This document shows positions 16,918 through 27,138 of a stretch of 64,000 nucleotides of DNA, piece by piece. The stretch spans positions 3,259,501-3,323,500 of the forward strand of contig NZ_CP132542.1 in assembly GCF_030845175.1 (NCBI RefSeq), given 5' to 3'. The notes under the pieces are model-generated. The model worked only from the letters and a program-made list of their open reading frames with translations. It was not told the DNA's origin and did no database searches. Made by a program: the position numbers and the translations under genes. This stretch comes from Coralliovum pocilloporae. Lineage in GTDB: Bacteria > Pseudomonadota > Alphaproteobacteria > Rhizobiales > Cohaesibacteraceae. Each line of letters begins with the position of its first letter. Positions within the stretch are counted from its first letter, which is position 1.

Positions 16918-18627
16918 TCAGAACATGAAGTAGCGCTGCGCCATCGGCAGTTCCGAGGCTGGTTCACAAGTCAACAATTCCCCATCAGCACGGACTTCAT
17001 AAGTCTCTGGGTGTACCTCGATCTGAGGCCGTGCATCATTGAGGATCATTGAGGACTTGCCGATCGTACGCGTGCCAGATACCGGTAACGTTTTTCTGGA
17101 TAGGCCAAGTTTACTGGCAATATTTGCGTCCTGTGCAGCCTTGGATACGAACGAGACAGCGGATCGTTCGACAGACCGGCCCATGCTACCAAACATGGGA
17201 CGCGTATAGACAGGTTGAGGTGTCGGAATGGATGCGTTCGGGTCTCCCATCTGAGCAACAGCTATCGTCCCGCCAAGCAGAACCATTTCTGGTTTCACGC
17301 CGAAGAAAGCTGGTGACCAGAGCACAAGATCAGCGCGCTTGCCTTCTTCAACGCTGCCAATGTGCTTGCTTATGCCATGTGCGACAGCCGGGTTGATGGT
17401 GTATTTGGCGATATAGCGTTTGACCCGAAAATTGTCGTTCTCTCCGCTTTCTTCAGTCAGACGACCCCTTTGTACCTTCATCTTGTGGGCCGTCTGCCAG
17501 GTACGAATGGCAACTTCGCCAACCCGACCCATCGCCTGACTGTCAGAAGCGATAATGCTGAAGGCGCCCATGTCGTGGAGGATGTCTTCTGCCGCAATGG
17601 TCTCCTTGCGTATGCGGGATTCTGCGAAGGCAACGTCCTCAGGGATAGACTTGTCCAGATGATGGCATACCATCAACATATCGAGGTGTTCTTCCAGCGT
17701 ATTGATGGTGTAGGGACGTGTTGGATTAGTCGAACTCGGGATCACATGTTCTTCGCCGCAAACCCTTATAATGTCAGGGGCATGACCACCACCAGCGCCT
17801 TCAGTATGGAACGCATGAATCGTGCGTCCTTTCATGGCAGCGATAGTATTTTCCACAAAGCCGCTTTCATTCAGTGTGTCGGTGTGGATCATCACCTGCA
17901 CATCCATGTCGTCAGCGACAGAGAGACAGCAGTCAATGGCCGCCGGCGTTGTGCCCCAGTCTTCATGCAGTTTGAGGGCGCAGGCACCGCTGTTGACCAT
18001 TTCCACAAGGGCAGCAGGTTGGCTTGCATTGCCCTTGCCTGAAAGGCCAATGTTCATTGGAACTGTGTCCATGGCCTGTAACATCCGCCCGATATGCCAT
18101 GGTCCAGGTGTACAGGTTGTTGCCAGTGTTCCATGGGCTGGCCCCGTGCCGCCACCGAGCATGGTGGTGATGCCCGAATGAAGCGCATCCTCGATCTGTT
18201 GTGGACAGATGAAATGGATGTGGCTGTCAAAGCCGCCCGCTGTGATAAATTTCCCCTCACCAGCAATCGCTTCCGTGCCAGGCCCGATGATAATATCCAC
18301 ATTAGGCTGGGTATCAGGGTTGCCAGCCTTGCCGATTTTGTGGATCAGACCATCCTTGAGGCCGATATCAGCCTTGTAGATTCCTGTAACATCAACAATA
18401 AGGGCATTGGTGATAACAGTATCAACTGCTCCGTCAGCACGGGTCACCTGCGATTGGCCCATGCCATCGCGAATGACCTTGCCACCACCGAACTTAACTT
18501 CATCCCCATAGGTCGTCAGATCACGTTCGACTTCAATGATGAGGTCAGTATCTGCGAGACGAAGCCTGTCCCCGGTGGTCGGGCCATACATATCTGCATA
18601 GGCGGCGCGAGAAATTCTTGCGGGCAT
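16918..18627 (-). CDS. ureC: Urease subunit alpha
   Basis: Catalytic dinuclear-nickel subunit hydrolysing urea to ammonia and carbamate; 569 aa, standard. Motifs: [12 protein letters not shown] (two His nickel ligands, residues about 134-136), ALKLHEDWG with the carbamylated Lys near residue 217, the His ligand in [20 protein letters not shown], the flap region VCHHLD, and the Asp ligand in [11 protein letters not shown] near residue 360. The start overlaps the ureB stop by one base (TAATG). All catalytic residues I can check are present, so the enzyme should be active. Confidence 0.98.
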   Translation of the reverse strand: MPARISRAAYADMYGPTTGDRLRLADTDLIIEVERDLTTYGDEVKFGGGKVIRDGMGQSQVTRADGAVDTVITNALIVDVTGIYKADIGLKDGLIHKIGKAGNPDTQPNVDIIIGPGTEAIAGEGKFITAGGFDSHIHFICPQQIEDALHSGITTMLGGGTGPAHGTLATTCTPGPWHIGRMLQAMDTVPMNIGLSGKGNASQPAALVEMVNSGACALKLHEDWGTTPAAIDCCLSVADDMDVQVMIHTDTLNESGFVENTIAAMKGRTIHAFHTEGAGGGHAPDIIRVCGEEHVIPSSTNPTRPYTINTLEEHLDMLMVCHHLDKSIPEDVAFAESRIRKETIAAEDILHDMGAFSIIASDSQAMGRVGEVAIRTWQTAHKMKVQRGRLTEESGENDNFRVKRYIAKYTINPAVAHGISKHIGSVEEGKRADLVLWSPAFFGVKPEMVLLGGTIAVAQMGDPNASIPTPQPVYTRPMFGSMGRSVERSAVSFVSKAAQDANIASKLGLSRKTLPVSGTRTIGKSSMILNDARPQIEVHPETYEVRADGELLTCEPASELPMAQRYFMF

Positions 18628-18932
18628 TACAACGCTCCCATGACTTTTTGGTTGAAGCCGAAAACCTTGCGATTGCCGGTGAGGGGAACGAGCGCTACGT
18701 CACGTGATTGACCGGGTTCAAAACGTACCGCTGTACCTGCTGCAATATCCAGACGCATTCCGTGTGCCAGGTTGCGATCAAAATCGAGCGCCGCGTTGGT
18801 TTCGGCAAAATGGTAATGGCTGCCGACCTGTACCGGCCTGTCACCGGTATTGGACACGGTCAGACTGACGGTCTCGGCCCCTTCATTAAGGATGAGATCA
18901 CCATCAGCGGGAAAGAGCTCTCCGGGTATCAT
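18627..18932 (-). CDS. ureB: Urease subunit beta
   Basis: Structural beta chain of the (ABC)3 urease, 101 aa, opening [18 protein letters not shown] with the conserved [20 protein letters not shown] and ending near [16 protein letters not shown]. It is encoded separately from ureA, as in most alphaproteobacteria. Spacing is 9 bp after ureA and a 1-base overlap with ureC. Confidence 0.97.
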   Translation of the reverse strand: MIPGELFPADGDLILNEGAETVSLTVSNTGDRPVQVGSHYHFAETNAALDFDRNLAHGMRLDIAAGTAVRFEPGQSRDVALVPLTGNRKVFGFNQKVMGAL

Positions 18933-18941
18933 TGGTCTCTC

Positions 18942-19244
18942 CTAGCGAACTGGGTGATGAACGGTGACGAGCTTGGTGCCGTCAGGAAAGGTTGCTTCGA
19001 CCTGAACGTCATGGATCATCTCTGCAATGCCTTCCATACATTGCTCTGCTGTTATGATCTTGCCTCCTTCTTCCATCAACTGCGCGACGGGCTTGCCATC
19101 TCTGGCTCCCTCGACGACAAAATCAGTGATAAGTGCAATGGCTTCCGGGTGATTGAGCTTGACGCCTCTCTCCAGTCGACTGCGAGCAACCATAGCCGCA
19201 AGGCTCACCAGCAATTTGTCTTTTTCTCTGGGGGTCAATTGCAT
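18942..19244 (-). CDS. ureA: Urease subunit gamma
   Basis: Structural gamma chain, 100 aa, opening [20 protein letters not shown] with [21 protein letters not shown] and closing [13 protein letters not shown], all standard for UreA. It lies 9 bp after ureD in the same direction. Confidence 0.97.
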   Translation of the reverse strand: MQLTPREKDKLLVSLAAMVARSRLERGVKLNHPEAIALITDFVVEGARDGKPVAQLMEEGGKIITAEQCMEGIAEMIHDVQVEATFPDGTKLVTVHHPVR

Positions 19245-19253
19245 GACAGCTCC

Positions 19254-20099
19254 TTACATAAGCCAGACGCGCGGCAGGGGATGAGCGCGAAACCGGGATA
19301 GTGTTTTGATCAGGGCAGCGCGCAGGGCCTGCGCATCAGAAGAAATGAAACGAGTAACCAGACAGCCATTCCAGGCACTGGCGGCAGCATGAACATTGTC
19401 AAAATCCAGAAGCCGGCGCATGGAATCGAGCCGTTCCTCAGCCTCGGGTGCAATATAGACAAGAGTGGCGAAGGCATTCATGCCATCAAGCGTGGCTTTA
19501 CTATTCAGATTTCGTGGATCCGTAATGCGCAGGGCATCAGCATAAATCAGTGTGCCATCTCGTATGATACGCCACTGGTCTGACATACAGCATGCGGTCA
19601 GTATTTCTCCCATGGCCTTACGACCCAGAATGACTGGCTCCAGCAGAAGAGCCCTTGATGATCCGTGCATGATGACGTCAAGCTTTCGGTCCAGAGCACA
19701 ACCATCGAACAGGATTGTTTCCTGCGGCAACCAGTCAAGCGAAGATGAAGGACCGAGCTCAAGGCGAGTAGAAATCCGCCCGACCCCTGACGAAGATTTA
19801 TAAATGCGTTCGGCAGTCTGCGTGGTCAGGCAAAGTGAAGTTTGCTCCTCAAGTGAAGCGGAATATGTAAGGGCATCTCCTCCCGTAACACCACCTGCCG
19901 TGTTGATCAGAACGGCATCGGGTCGGCTTGCATGATTGGCGGGGAGAAGTGCCTTGACGCATCCGGACTGGTGCAGGTCCGTGAGAACTGTTTTGCCATT
20001 GCGCAAGGCAAAACCAAGATGAGCTCTGCCTTGTGCTCTTTGCAGTTCGATTGTTGGAGATGGGTTCAACATGTTTCGCCGGGCCTGCGCGCTAAACAC
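19254..20099 (-). CDS. ureD: Urease accessory protein UreD
   Basis: Scaffold that binds apo-urease and recruits UreF/UreG for nickel insertion. Typical features are ALRNGKTVLTDLHQSGCVKALLP, NTAGGVTGGDALTYSASLEE, TTQTAERIYKSS and LDWLPQETILFDG. The start is uncertain. The GTG at 20099 overlaps urtE by 8 nt and gives 281 aa; an ATG at 20072 would remove nine residues and leave a short gap. Neither has a strong ribosome site. The overlap links urease genes directly to the urea transporter genes. Confidence 0.9.
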   Translation of the reverse strand: MFSAQARRNMLNPSPTIELQRAQGRAHLGFALRNGKTVLTDLHQSGCVKALLPANHASRPDAVLINTAGGVTGGDALTYSASLEEQTSLCLTTQTAERIYKSSSGVGRISTRLELGPSSSLDWLPQETILFDGCALDRKLDVIMHGSSRALLLEPVILGRKAMGEILTACCMSDQWRIIRDGTLIYADALRITDPRNLNSKATLDGMNAFATLVYIAPEAEERLDSMRRLLDFDNVHAAASAWNGCLVTRFISSDAQALRAALIKTLSRFRAHPLPRVWLM

Positions 20100-20787
20100 T
20101 AAGTGTGTTCAGAACGTCTTTTTTTGCGACCATTTCCTTGGCACCATCAAGAATGATTTCTCCCCGTCGCATGGAATAGAAATGATCGGCCAGTTCATAG
20201 GCAAATTCGAAATATTGCTCCACCAGAAGAATTGCCATATCTCCCTGGTCCTTCAGGAACGAGATGACCCGTCCGATCTGCTGGATAATGTTGGGCTGAA
20301 TGCCTTCAGTCGGCTCATCCAGCAGAAGCAGTCGGGGTTTCGTAATCAAGGCACGGGCAATAGCCAGCTGTTGTTGCTGGCCACCTGAGAGGTCTCCACC
20401 GCGCCGGTGCTGCATTTCCTTAAGAACAGGGAAGAGTTCAAACATCTCTTCCGGAACTGTCCGTTTCGATGTGTCGAGACAGGCAAAAGCCGTCTCCATG
20501 TTCTCCCGTACGGTCAGTAGAGGAAAAATGTCACGCCCTTGCGGTACATATCCAACACCGCGCCTGGCCAGTACATATGCAGGTTGTCTGCCTTGGTCCT
20601 CTCCATCCAGTCTGTAATTGCCGGCAGAGTGATTATGGGTTCCAGAGACGACCTTTAGCAGGCTTGTTTTTCCGACACCGTTTGTTCCCATCAGGCAGGT
20701 GATCTGTCCCCGCTCAGCTTTCAAATCAACGCCGTTGAGGATTTGACTCTGGCCATAGTGAAGTGTGATCTTCTCAAGTTCCAGCAT
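20092..20787 (-). CDS. urtE: Urea ABC transporter ATP-binding protein UrtE
   Basis: Branched-chain-type (LivF-like) ATPase subunit of the high-affinity urea importer; 231 aa. Walker A GTNGVGKTSLLK, Q-loop YVPQGRDIFP, signature LSGGQQQQLAIARAL and Walker B LLLLDEPTEGIQPNI are intact. The QGRDIFPLLTVRENM stretch and closeness to urtD and ureD support urea rather than amino acid uptake. It begins one base after urtD. Confidence 0.95.
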   Translation of the reverse strand: MLELEKITLHYGQSQILNGVDLKAERGQITCLMGTNGVGKTSLLKVVSGTHNHSAGNYRLDGEDQGRQPAYVLARRGVGYVPQGRDIFPLLTVRENMETAFACLDTSKRTVPEEMFELFPVLKEMQHRRGGDLSGGQQQQLAIARALITKPRLLLLDEPTEGIQPNIIQQIGRVISFLKDQGDMAILLVEQYFEFAYELADHFYSMRRGEIILDGAKEMVAKKDVLNTLSV

Positions 20788-20788
20788 G

Positions 20789-21532
20789 TTAGCGCCCCAG
20801 ATAGACGTCGACCACGTTCCGGTCTTTCGTCACGTGATCAAGACTGCCCTCGGCGAGTACCGATCCTTCATGCAGTACTGTCACCTTGCAGTTGAGGTTA
20901 CGGATAAATTCCATGTCATGTTCTACGACTACGACAGCGCGGGTTTTGGCAGCTTCCTTGAGCAGGGACACTGTATGGTTACGCTCATCAACAGTCATGC
21001 CAGCCGCTGGTTCATCTACCAATAGCAACTGAGGGTCCTGAGCCAGTAGCATGCCGATTTCGAGCCATTGTTTCTGACCGTGACTCAGGTCTCCTGCGCG
21101 GTGTTGCAAATGCTCGTGCAGGCCAATATCGCGGGCAAGTTCTGACACTTTTGCCCGGTCTTCCACGGTACTTTTGTAAAACAGCACCGCAAAAGGGCCA
21201 CGTTTGTTTTTCAGCGCCATGGTCAGATTGTCGGTTACGGACTGGTCTTCAAAGACGGTAGGTTTCTGAAACTTCCGACCGATGCCAAGACGGGCAATTT
21301 CACTTTCCGATTTGCCAATCAGGCTGGTGATGTTATCTCCCCAGAGAACCTTGCCGCTGTCAGGACGGGTTTTACCCGTAATAATATCCATGAATGTTGT
21401 CTTGCCCGCTCCATTGGGGCCAATAATGGCACGCAACTCTCCGGAAAAGATGTTGAAAGACAGGTTGTTTATGGCCTTGAAGCCATCAAAGGACACCGAA
21501 ATGCCGTCAACCTCCAACAGGGCGCTGGTCAT
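20789..21532 (-). CDS. urtD: Urea ABC transporter ATP-binding protein UrtD
   Basis: LivG-like ATPase partner of UrtE; 247 aa. Walker A GPNGAGKTTFMD, signature DLSHGQKQWLEIGM (LSHGQ variant usual in UrtD) and Walker B LLLVDEPAAGMT are present, followed by the switch His in VVEHDMEF. It overlaps urtC by 4 nt. Confidence 0.95.
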   Translation of the reverse strand: MTSALLEVDGISVSFDGFKAINNLSFNIFSGELRAIIGPNGAGKTTFMDIITGKTRPDSGKVLWGDNITSLIGKSESEIARLGIGRKFQKPTVFEDQSVTDNLTMALKNKRGPFAVLFYKSTVEDRAKVSELARDIGLHEHLQHRAGDLSHGQKQWLEIGMLLAQDPQLLLVDEPAAGMTVDERNHTVSLLKEAAKTRAVVVVEHDMEFIRNLNCKVTVLHEGSVLAEGSLDHVTKDRNVVDVYLGR

Positions 21533-22707
21533 CGGTCATCTCCTTTGGCAAATCTTTCAAAGAGGCCGCCAATGCCTTTGGGAGCATAGAGTGTGACCGC
21601 CACAAAACTAAGCCCCAGCAGAACCAGCCACCAGTCAACCCACTTGATTGTATAGACCCCGAAACTGACATCGGGTGCCTGTCCACCGGTAAACCAGCTT
21701 GATAACAGCGAGACGATTGCCGCTCCGATAGCAGCACCGTAGAGACGCCCACGTCCGCCGATTGCGACCCAAACCGCTAGATAGATTGAGGCAATGGGAG
21801 CAATCTCGGCGGGATTGATAATTCCTGCCTGGGGGTAGTAAAGCGCTCCGGCAATCGCTGAGATAATCGCCGTCAAGGTGAAGATGAAAAGCTTGTAGGT
21901 CTCAACATTGTAACCAAGGAAACGCACGCGCGATTCATCGTCGCGAATCCCACGAATAACATTACCGAGCTTGCTCTCGACAATTAACTTTAAGCCAAGA
22001 TAACCAAAGACAAGCGCAAGGGCTGAGCCCCAGAAGAACCAGAGTGAAATCTGCGCTTGTGGTGTATGCTCCAAGCCCGGCAGGTTCTGCAAACCTGACA
22101 AGCCGTTATTGCCTCGCAGACCACTGTCGTTCTGGAACAGGTAGAGAGATAGTGCCAGTGTCATGGCCTGTGTCAGAATGGAGAGGTACACTCCGGTCAC
22201 GCGAGATCTGAAGGCCAGCCAGCCAAAGACGAATGCCAGCAATCCTGGCACCAGAACCACCAAGATCAACTGTACAGACAGCAGATGGGAAAAAGCCCAG
22301 ATCGCTGGAAAGTCAGAGCCTCCAACGACTCCAAAGATCTGGGTGCCAATGGCATCAGATATTTCCTGTTGCGTGGGGGGCAGGGGCGCCTTCTGTGCCG
22401 CTTCGACCACAATCAGTCGAGTGCGCTCATACATCAGCCACATGCCGACCATATATCCGCCAAGACCAAAGAAGGCAAAATGACCCAGGCTGAGAATGCC
22501 GCAGTAGCCCCAGACCACATCCATGGCAATTGCGATCAGACAGAAACAGAGTGTCTTGCCCAAAGTTTTGACAAAGGATGTAGAAATAAAACCGTAACCC
22601 AGTGCTTCGCTGCCGAGTGTGATGAACAGGGTGAAACCTGAAACCAGGGCCAGAAAGATTAGGGTACTCGGGTGTTTAATCAGGAATCTTGTCAGTGGTC
22701 CGCCCAT
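21529..22707 (-). CDS. urtC: Urea ABC transporter permease UrtC
   Basis: LivM-type membrane permease, 392 aa, about ten hydrophobic segments with the family stretch DVVWGYCGILSLGHFAFFGLGGY and later RVRFLGYNVETYKLFIFT. The start at 22707 has a GGAGA ribosome site and clears urtB by 4 bp; the longer frame from 22743 would overlap urtB. Confidence 0.94.
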   Translation of the reverse strand: MGGPLTRFLIKHPSTLIFLALVSGFTLFITLGSEALGYGFISTSFVKTLGKTLCFCLIAIAMDVVWGYCGILSLGHFAFFGLGGYMVGMWLMYERTRLIVVEAAQKAPLPPTQQEISDAIGTQIFGVVGGSDFPAIWAFSHLLSVQLILVVLVPGLLAFVFGWLAFRSRVTGVYLSILTQAMTLALSLYLFQNDSGLRGNNGLSGLQNLPGLEHTPQAQISLWFFWGSALALVFGYLGLKLIVESKLGNVIRGIRDDESRVRFLGYNVETYKLFIFTLTAIISAIAGALYYPQAGIINPAEIAPIASIYLAVWVAIGGRGRLYGAAIGAAIVSLLSSWFTGGQAPDVSFGVYTIKWVDWWLVLLGLSFVAVTLYAPKGIGGLFERFAKGDDR

Positions 22708-22711
22708 AATC

Positions 22712-24703
22712 TCAGTCTCCTGCCGCCCGGCCCTTAAGGGCAATGATGCCGCGTGGTTTGAACTGGATGAAGATGATTATGAAAACGATCATGAAGGTTT
22801 GGGCTGCGAGTGTGTTGGAGGGGTTGAACCACTCAATGCCTTTCTGAAGGATGCCGATCATCGCTGCACCTGCCAGTGTTCCCCAGATATTGCCCACGCC
22901 ACCAACGACCACTGTCATGAACGACTGGACTATGTAATCAGATCCCAATTCGGAAGTTACCTTGGCAAACAGACCGATTGCCACACCTGCAATTCCGGCG
23001 ATTCCAGAGCCCAAGCCGAAGGTCAGCATATTGATCCTGTCCGGATTGATGCCCATGGATGAGGCCATACGCGGGTTTTGTGTTACCGCGCGGGTCTCAA
23101 GACCGAGACGCGTTTTGTTGAGGGTAAACCACAACATGGCAAGAAAGAGAGCTGACAGGCAGAAGATAGCCACGCGTATCCAGCTGATTGAAATAACATC
23201 ATTAATGACCAGTGCTCCATCCAGCCAGTTAGGTGATGTCAATGGACGGGCCTGGGTGCCGAAGATGTTCTTTGCCAGTTGCTGAAGCGCGATAGACACC
23301 CCGAATGTTGCCAGCAGGGTTTCAAGCGGCCGGTGATAGAGATGACGGACCACCAGTCGTTCCATTGCAACGCCAGCAAGAAATGTCACACCGAAAGCCG
23401 CCGGGATCGCGAGCAGAATGGAAAGCGTGTAGTTTGTGACAAACTGCTGGACAACGTATCCGGTGTAGGCACCCATCATAATAAACTCGCCATGGGCCAT
23501 GTTGATGACACCCATTACGCCGAACGTGATGGCAAGGCCAATGGCTGCGAGGAAGAAGATGGAAGCGAGCGACAGACCATCCAGAAACAGATCTATTGCT
23601 TCAGACAGTGCTACTCTGGTTTGAATCGCGGACAGGGTTGACCTGGTCGCTGCGATAACATCTGCGGATGGCTCCAGATATTCCTCATAAAAGAAAACTC
23701 CTTCGAGAGCGTCCTGGATTTCTTTATCACTTGGATCTCGAGGTGCCAGGCCGTCCTTGACCAATTGCGAGTAAACGGCGTCACGTGCCTCCTGCGTGTC
23801 CAGCTCGGCAACCGGTCTTTCGCCAATGCGATCATTTTCAATACGTGAAACAAGTGTTCTTTTTTTGTGGTCCAAAGTGATATCAGGATCTGCCCAACTT
23901 TTTAAAACGAGCATGTCGTAGGCTGTATTTATTGGCAAAATGACATCATAGCCGGGCTTAAGGATACGGGCGTAAGTGCCTTCAGTCGGCGCTGTTTTTG
24001 AGACCATCAGTCGGGTTTTGAGTATCGGATTAAGGCGGGCTCGAACGTCTAAACCTAAATCATCGGAAAAACTCTCGATTGCCGAAATACGGGCCTCAAT
24101 ATCCTCGTCATGCTGCATCGTCAGGAGGCGTTCCAAGCGCGTCATGCGCTCAACGAGCATGCTGTCATTTTCTCTAGCAATTGCAGTGCGCAGAATTGCC
24201 AGATGTGAAGGTTTGGGATCACGAGCAAGGCTGTCTAGGCTTTCTCGGCGGAGATTGGGATCATTGCTGGCGAGCTGAGAGGCCACCAACGATGCACCGA
24301 GCAGGGCGCGGAGGCCGGAATTCGGCTTGATTTGTTTGATTTCTTTTTTGGTTGCCTGACCGATCACCTCATTACTGGCGAGGTCAAACAGGATATAGGT
24401 CTTTTTGTCGTCGGTCTTGACCGTGACGATCCGCTCATCCGCTTTTCTGTACCAAAGCGCCTTGGACTGCCAGTTTTTCAGAAACGCGCTGGCCGCTGGA
24501 TGGTCGGTTGCCTGTATTGCGTCGATAACGGGTTGCGCCGTTTTGACCGAACCTCTTTTAATCTTGGAAAAATGGGCCTGCACCACGTCTTGAAAGGAAG
24601 GCATGGGGTCAAGTTCTTCGGTGGTTTGGGCAAAGAGAGAAGAGGCAGCAAAACCCGTCTGAAGCAGGACAACAACCAGAAACGCTGCAAGAATACGGAA
24701 CAT
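22712..24703 (-). CDS. urtB: Urea ABC transporter permease UrtB
   Basis: LivH-type permease of 663 aa. A signal peptide (MFRILAAFLVVVLLQTGFAASSLFA) is followed by a long extracytoplasmic region of about 350 residues, then the membrane domain with FGVMGVINMAHGEFIMMGAYTGY. This long N-terminal domain is known in proteobacterial UrtB and absent from LivH. The frame continues 22 codons upstream through the urtA-urtB hairpin; the ATG at 24703 starts exactly at the signal peptide and is preferred. Confidence 0.92.
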   Translation of the reverse strand: MFRILAAFLVVVLLQTGFAASSLFAQTTEELDPMPSFQDVVQAHFSKIKRGSVKTAQPVIDAIQATDHPAASAFLKNWQSKALWYRKADERIVTVKTDDKKTYILFDLASNEVIGQATKKEIKQIKPNSGLRALLGASLVASQLASNDPNLRRESLDSLARDPKPSHLAILRTAIARENDSMLVERMTRLERLLTMQHDEDIEARISAIESFSDDLGLDVRARLNPILKTRLMVSKTAPTEGTYARILKPGYDVILPINTAYDMLVLKSWADPDITLDHKKRTLVSRIENDRIGERPVAELDTQEARDAVYSQLVKDGLAPRDPSDKEIQDALEGVFFYEEYLEPSADVIAATRSTLSAIQTRVALSEAIDLFLDGLSLASIFFLAAIGLAITFGVMGVINMAHGEFIMMGAYTGYVVQQFVTNYTLSILLAIPAAFGVTFLAGVAMERLVVRHLYHRPLETLLATFGVSIALQQLAKNIFGTQARPLTSPNWLDGALVINDVISISWIRVAIFCLSALFLAMLWFTLNKTRLGLETRAVTQNPRMASSMGINPDRINMLTFGLGSGIAGIAGVAIGLFAKVTSELGSDYIVQSFMTVVVGGVGNIWGTLAGAAMIGILQKGIEWFNPSNTLAAQTFMIVFIIIFIQFKPRGIIALKGRAAGD

Positions 24704-24722
24704 GCGGTAGAGACTCTCATTG

Positions 24723-24749
24723 ATGCAGGGGCTGACTGAGCCCCTGCAT
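24723..24749 (-). other. Strong stem-loop between urtA and urtB
   Basis: ATGCAGGGGCT (24723-24733), loop GACTG, AGCCCCTGCAT (24739-24749): an 11-bp perfect stem. No T run follows on the minus strand. It probably stabilises the urtA message or attenuates transcription, keeping the binding protein more abundant than the membrane parts. Confidence 0.65.
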
Positions 24750-24775
24750 GTCCTGACCTGATTGAACATTTGATC

Positions 24776-26041
24776 CTAGTAGTTGGATTTGAGCTGGACG
24801 CAGGTCTTGGTCTCGATGTTGTACATTCCACAGCCGAGGCCTTTCCAATCAGCCTTCAGAACCGCAGATTCCGGCAGATAGTCGGTCCAGGCATCGCCTT
24901 TCACTTCCTCAGTCTGGCTGATGATGTCGAACTGACCATCTTCCTGTATTTCACCAATGAGAACCGGCTTGGCCAGATGATGGTTCACAAGCATCTCTGC
25001 TGTGCCACCCGTCAGGTTGGGGAATTTCTGACCGTACATTTTCTCGCGCACCTGATCGACGTCTGTCGTGCCAGCCTCTTTCACCGCGTTTACCCACATG
25101 TTGAAACCGATATAATGCGCTTCCATCGGGTCATTGGTTACACGTGCATCGCCCATCTTCGCTTTCCACGTATTGATGAATTCGGCATTGGCGTCGCCTT
25201 CGGCAGACTGGAAATAGTTCCAGGCAGCAAGATGGCCAACGAGATTCTTGGTATCCAGACCCGCCAGCTCTTCTTCTCCGACTGAAAAGGCGACGACCGG
25301 GATATCGTCGGCTGACACACCAGCGGCTGCCAGTTCTTTGTAGAACCCGATATTTGCATCGCCGTTGATTGTGGAGATAACACCAACTTTCTTGCCATCA
25401 GCGCCGAGTGCTACCACATCCGCGACAATCTTGGACCAATCTGAATGGCCGAACGGTGTGTAATTGACGAAAATATCCTCTGCGGGAATACCTTTGTCTT
25501 TGAGATATTGCTCAAGGATCTTGTTGGTTGTGCGCGGATATACATAATCAGTTCCGAGCAGTGCAAATTTCTCCACACCCAGTTCCTCAAGATAGTAATC
25601 GGTGGCTGGAATAGCCTGCTGATTAGGAGCTGCGCCGGTGTAGAAAACGTTTTTGGAACTTTCCTCGCCTTCATACTGAACCGGGTAAAAGAGCAGGCCA
25701 TTCAGCTCTTCAATCACTGGAAGGACAGATTTTCTGGAAACGGACGTCCAGTTGCCGAAGATGACATCAACTTTTTCGACGGTTAGAAGCTCGCGGGCTT
25801 TTTCTGCAAAGAGTGGCCAGTCGGATGCCGGATCAACCACAACCGGCACCAGCTTCTCACCAAGCAAACCACCTTTTTCATTCTGCTGCTCAATAAGCAT
25901 GAGCATGGTGTCTTTCAATGTGGTCTCAGAAATGGCCATTGTCCCGGACAGAGAATGCAGAATGCCGACCTTGATATCAGCCATCGCGCCGCTGGTCATA
26001 ACGACGGTCAAGGCGGTGGCAAGAAGCAGTTTTTTCATCAT
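24776..26041 (-). CDS. urtA: Urea ABC transporter substrate-binding protein UrtA
   Basis: Periplasmic urea-binding protein, 421 aa. Signal peptide MMKKLLLATALTVVMTSGAMA is followed by DIKVGILHSLSGTMAISE, typical of UrtA/AmiC-type Periplas_BP_6 proteins. Later GNWTSVSRKSVLPVIEELNGLLFYPVQYEGEE and YVYPRTTNKI are also characteristic. GAGGAAC lies six bases before the first ATG at 26041. First gene of the urt-ure run; a LysR regulator is divergent. Confidence 0.96.
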   Translation of the reverse strand: MMKKLLLATALTVVMTSGAMADIKVGILHSLSGTMAISETTLKDTMLMLIEQQNEKGGLLGEKLVPVVVDPASDWPLFAEKARELLTVEKVDVIFGNWTSVSRKSVLPVIEELNGLLFYPVQYEGEESSKNVFYTGAAPNQQAIPATDYYLEELGVEKFALLGTDYVYPRTTNKILEQYLKDKGIPAEDIFVNYTPFGHSDWSKIVADVVALGADGKKVGVISTINGDANIGFYKELAAAGVSADDIPVVAFSVGEEELAGLDTKNLVGHLAAWNYFQSAEGDANAEFINTWKAKMGDARVTNDPMEAHYIGFNMWVNAVKEAGTTDVDQVREKMYGQKFPNLTGGTAEMLVNHHLAKPVLIGEIQEDGQFDIISQTEEVKGDAWTDYLPESAVLKADWKGLGCGMYNIETKTCVQLKSNY

Positions 26042-26241
26042 GAAGTTCCTCTTGAACTGGACGCGGGAGGATGCGCCTGTTGTTGATTGGTCTTGATTTC
26101 AGATCATGCTTTTGAGCGTGATCCCGAGGCTTGGAGAGGAAACTAAGATCAAAATACTGGTGCAGTCTGCCTCAAATATATCAGAAGGCTGTTGCGTTTT
26201 TTGCACCGCAAGTGCATTTTCCGCAGAAATAAAGGACTATC
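26042..26241. promoter_or_regulatory. Divergent promoter region urtA / lysR
   Basis: 200 bp between the urea operon and the LysR gene, the expected place for LysR T-N11-A sites and both promoters. I could not single out one site with confidence. AAAGGA precedes the lysR ATG. Confidence 0.45.
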
Positions 26242-27138
26242 ATGCGCCATTTACAATCATTCAAGTACGTGAAAGCGATCGCTGAAGCGGGTTCAATCCG
26301 GGGAGCGGCAGAAAATCTTGCCATTTCACCATCAGCATTGAATCGGCATATCCAGACGTTGGAGCAGGACCTCGAAATCCAGATTTTCGATCGTTTGACT
26401 AAAGGTGTTCGCTTGTCAGTGGAAGGTGAATATTTCTTCCGTTTCGCTCAGAGGCAATTGGCTGGATTTGATAAATTAAAAAGCGAAATCAATGATATAA
26501 AGGGGTTGCGCACAGGGCGTGTGCGTATTGGCATCAGTGCGGACCTCGGGCAAAGGTTTATTCACAGCCAGATTGCCACCTATCTGGGAAACCACCCCCA
26601 AGTCTCGTTTACACTGACAACAATCAGTCAGGATAACCTTGATCAGGCTTTCGATCGTAATCTGATTGATCTCGCTCTCTTCTACCAGCCGATCCTCAAT
26701 CGTAATCTGCAGGTCATCCACGCTATTGAGATTTTACCTCATGCAGCATTGCCGAATGGTGCTCCGATCAGGGACAAGTCCGGACTGAGGCTCCACGAGC
26801 TGATTGATCATCCTATCGTTATGCCAGATGCAGATACTGAGCTGCGACGCAAGATAGAGGCCGCGTGTGAAAAGCAGGGTCTTGAACTTCGGATTGTCCT
26901 GGAATGCACTGATCCGCTCCTCCATCTCAGCGCAACCATGCAATCGCGGATTGCTTTTTTCCTGCCCTTTGAGGATGATTTTGAAGATTTTGCGTTGCGT
27001 GGTTACAAACTTGTACCGATGTCCTCACGAGAAATGCTGAATGGTTATGTCAACGTTGTCACATCAACCCATAACCTTTTATCTGTCGCGGCTCAGAAAT
27101 TTACTGAACAGCTTGTGTCCATTCTGGAAAGCAGGTGA
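26242..27138 (+). CDS. LysR family transcriptional regulator
   Basis: 298 aa. The N-terminal winged HTH has GSIRGAAENLAISPSALNRHIQTLEQDL (residues about 17-45) and the linker helix; the C-terminal co-inducer domain starts near residue 92 with GRVRIGISADLGQRF. The position, divergent from urtA with a 200-bp shared region, suggests that it controls urea uptake and urease, although LysR genes also regulate distant targets. The effector is unknown. Confidence 0.9.
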   Translation: MRHLQSFKYVKAIAEAGSIRGAAENLAISPSALNRHIQTLEQDLEIQIFDRLTKGVRLSVEGEYFFRFAQRQLAGFDKLKSEINDIKGLRTGRVRIGISADLGQRFIHSQIATYLGNHPQVSFTLTTISQDNLDQAFDRNLIDLALFYQPILNRNLQVIHAIEILPHAALPNGAPIRDKSGLRLHELIDHPIVMPDADTELRRKIEAACEKQGLELRIVLECTDPLLHLSATMQSRIAFFLPFEDDFEDFALRGYKLVPMSSREMLNGYVNVVTSTHNLLSVAAQKFTEQLVSILESR

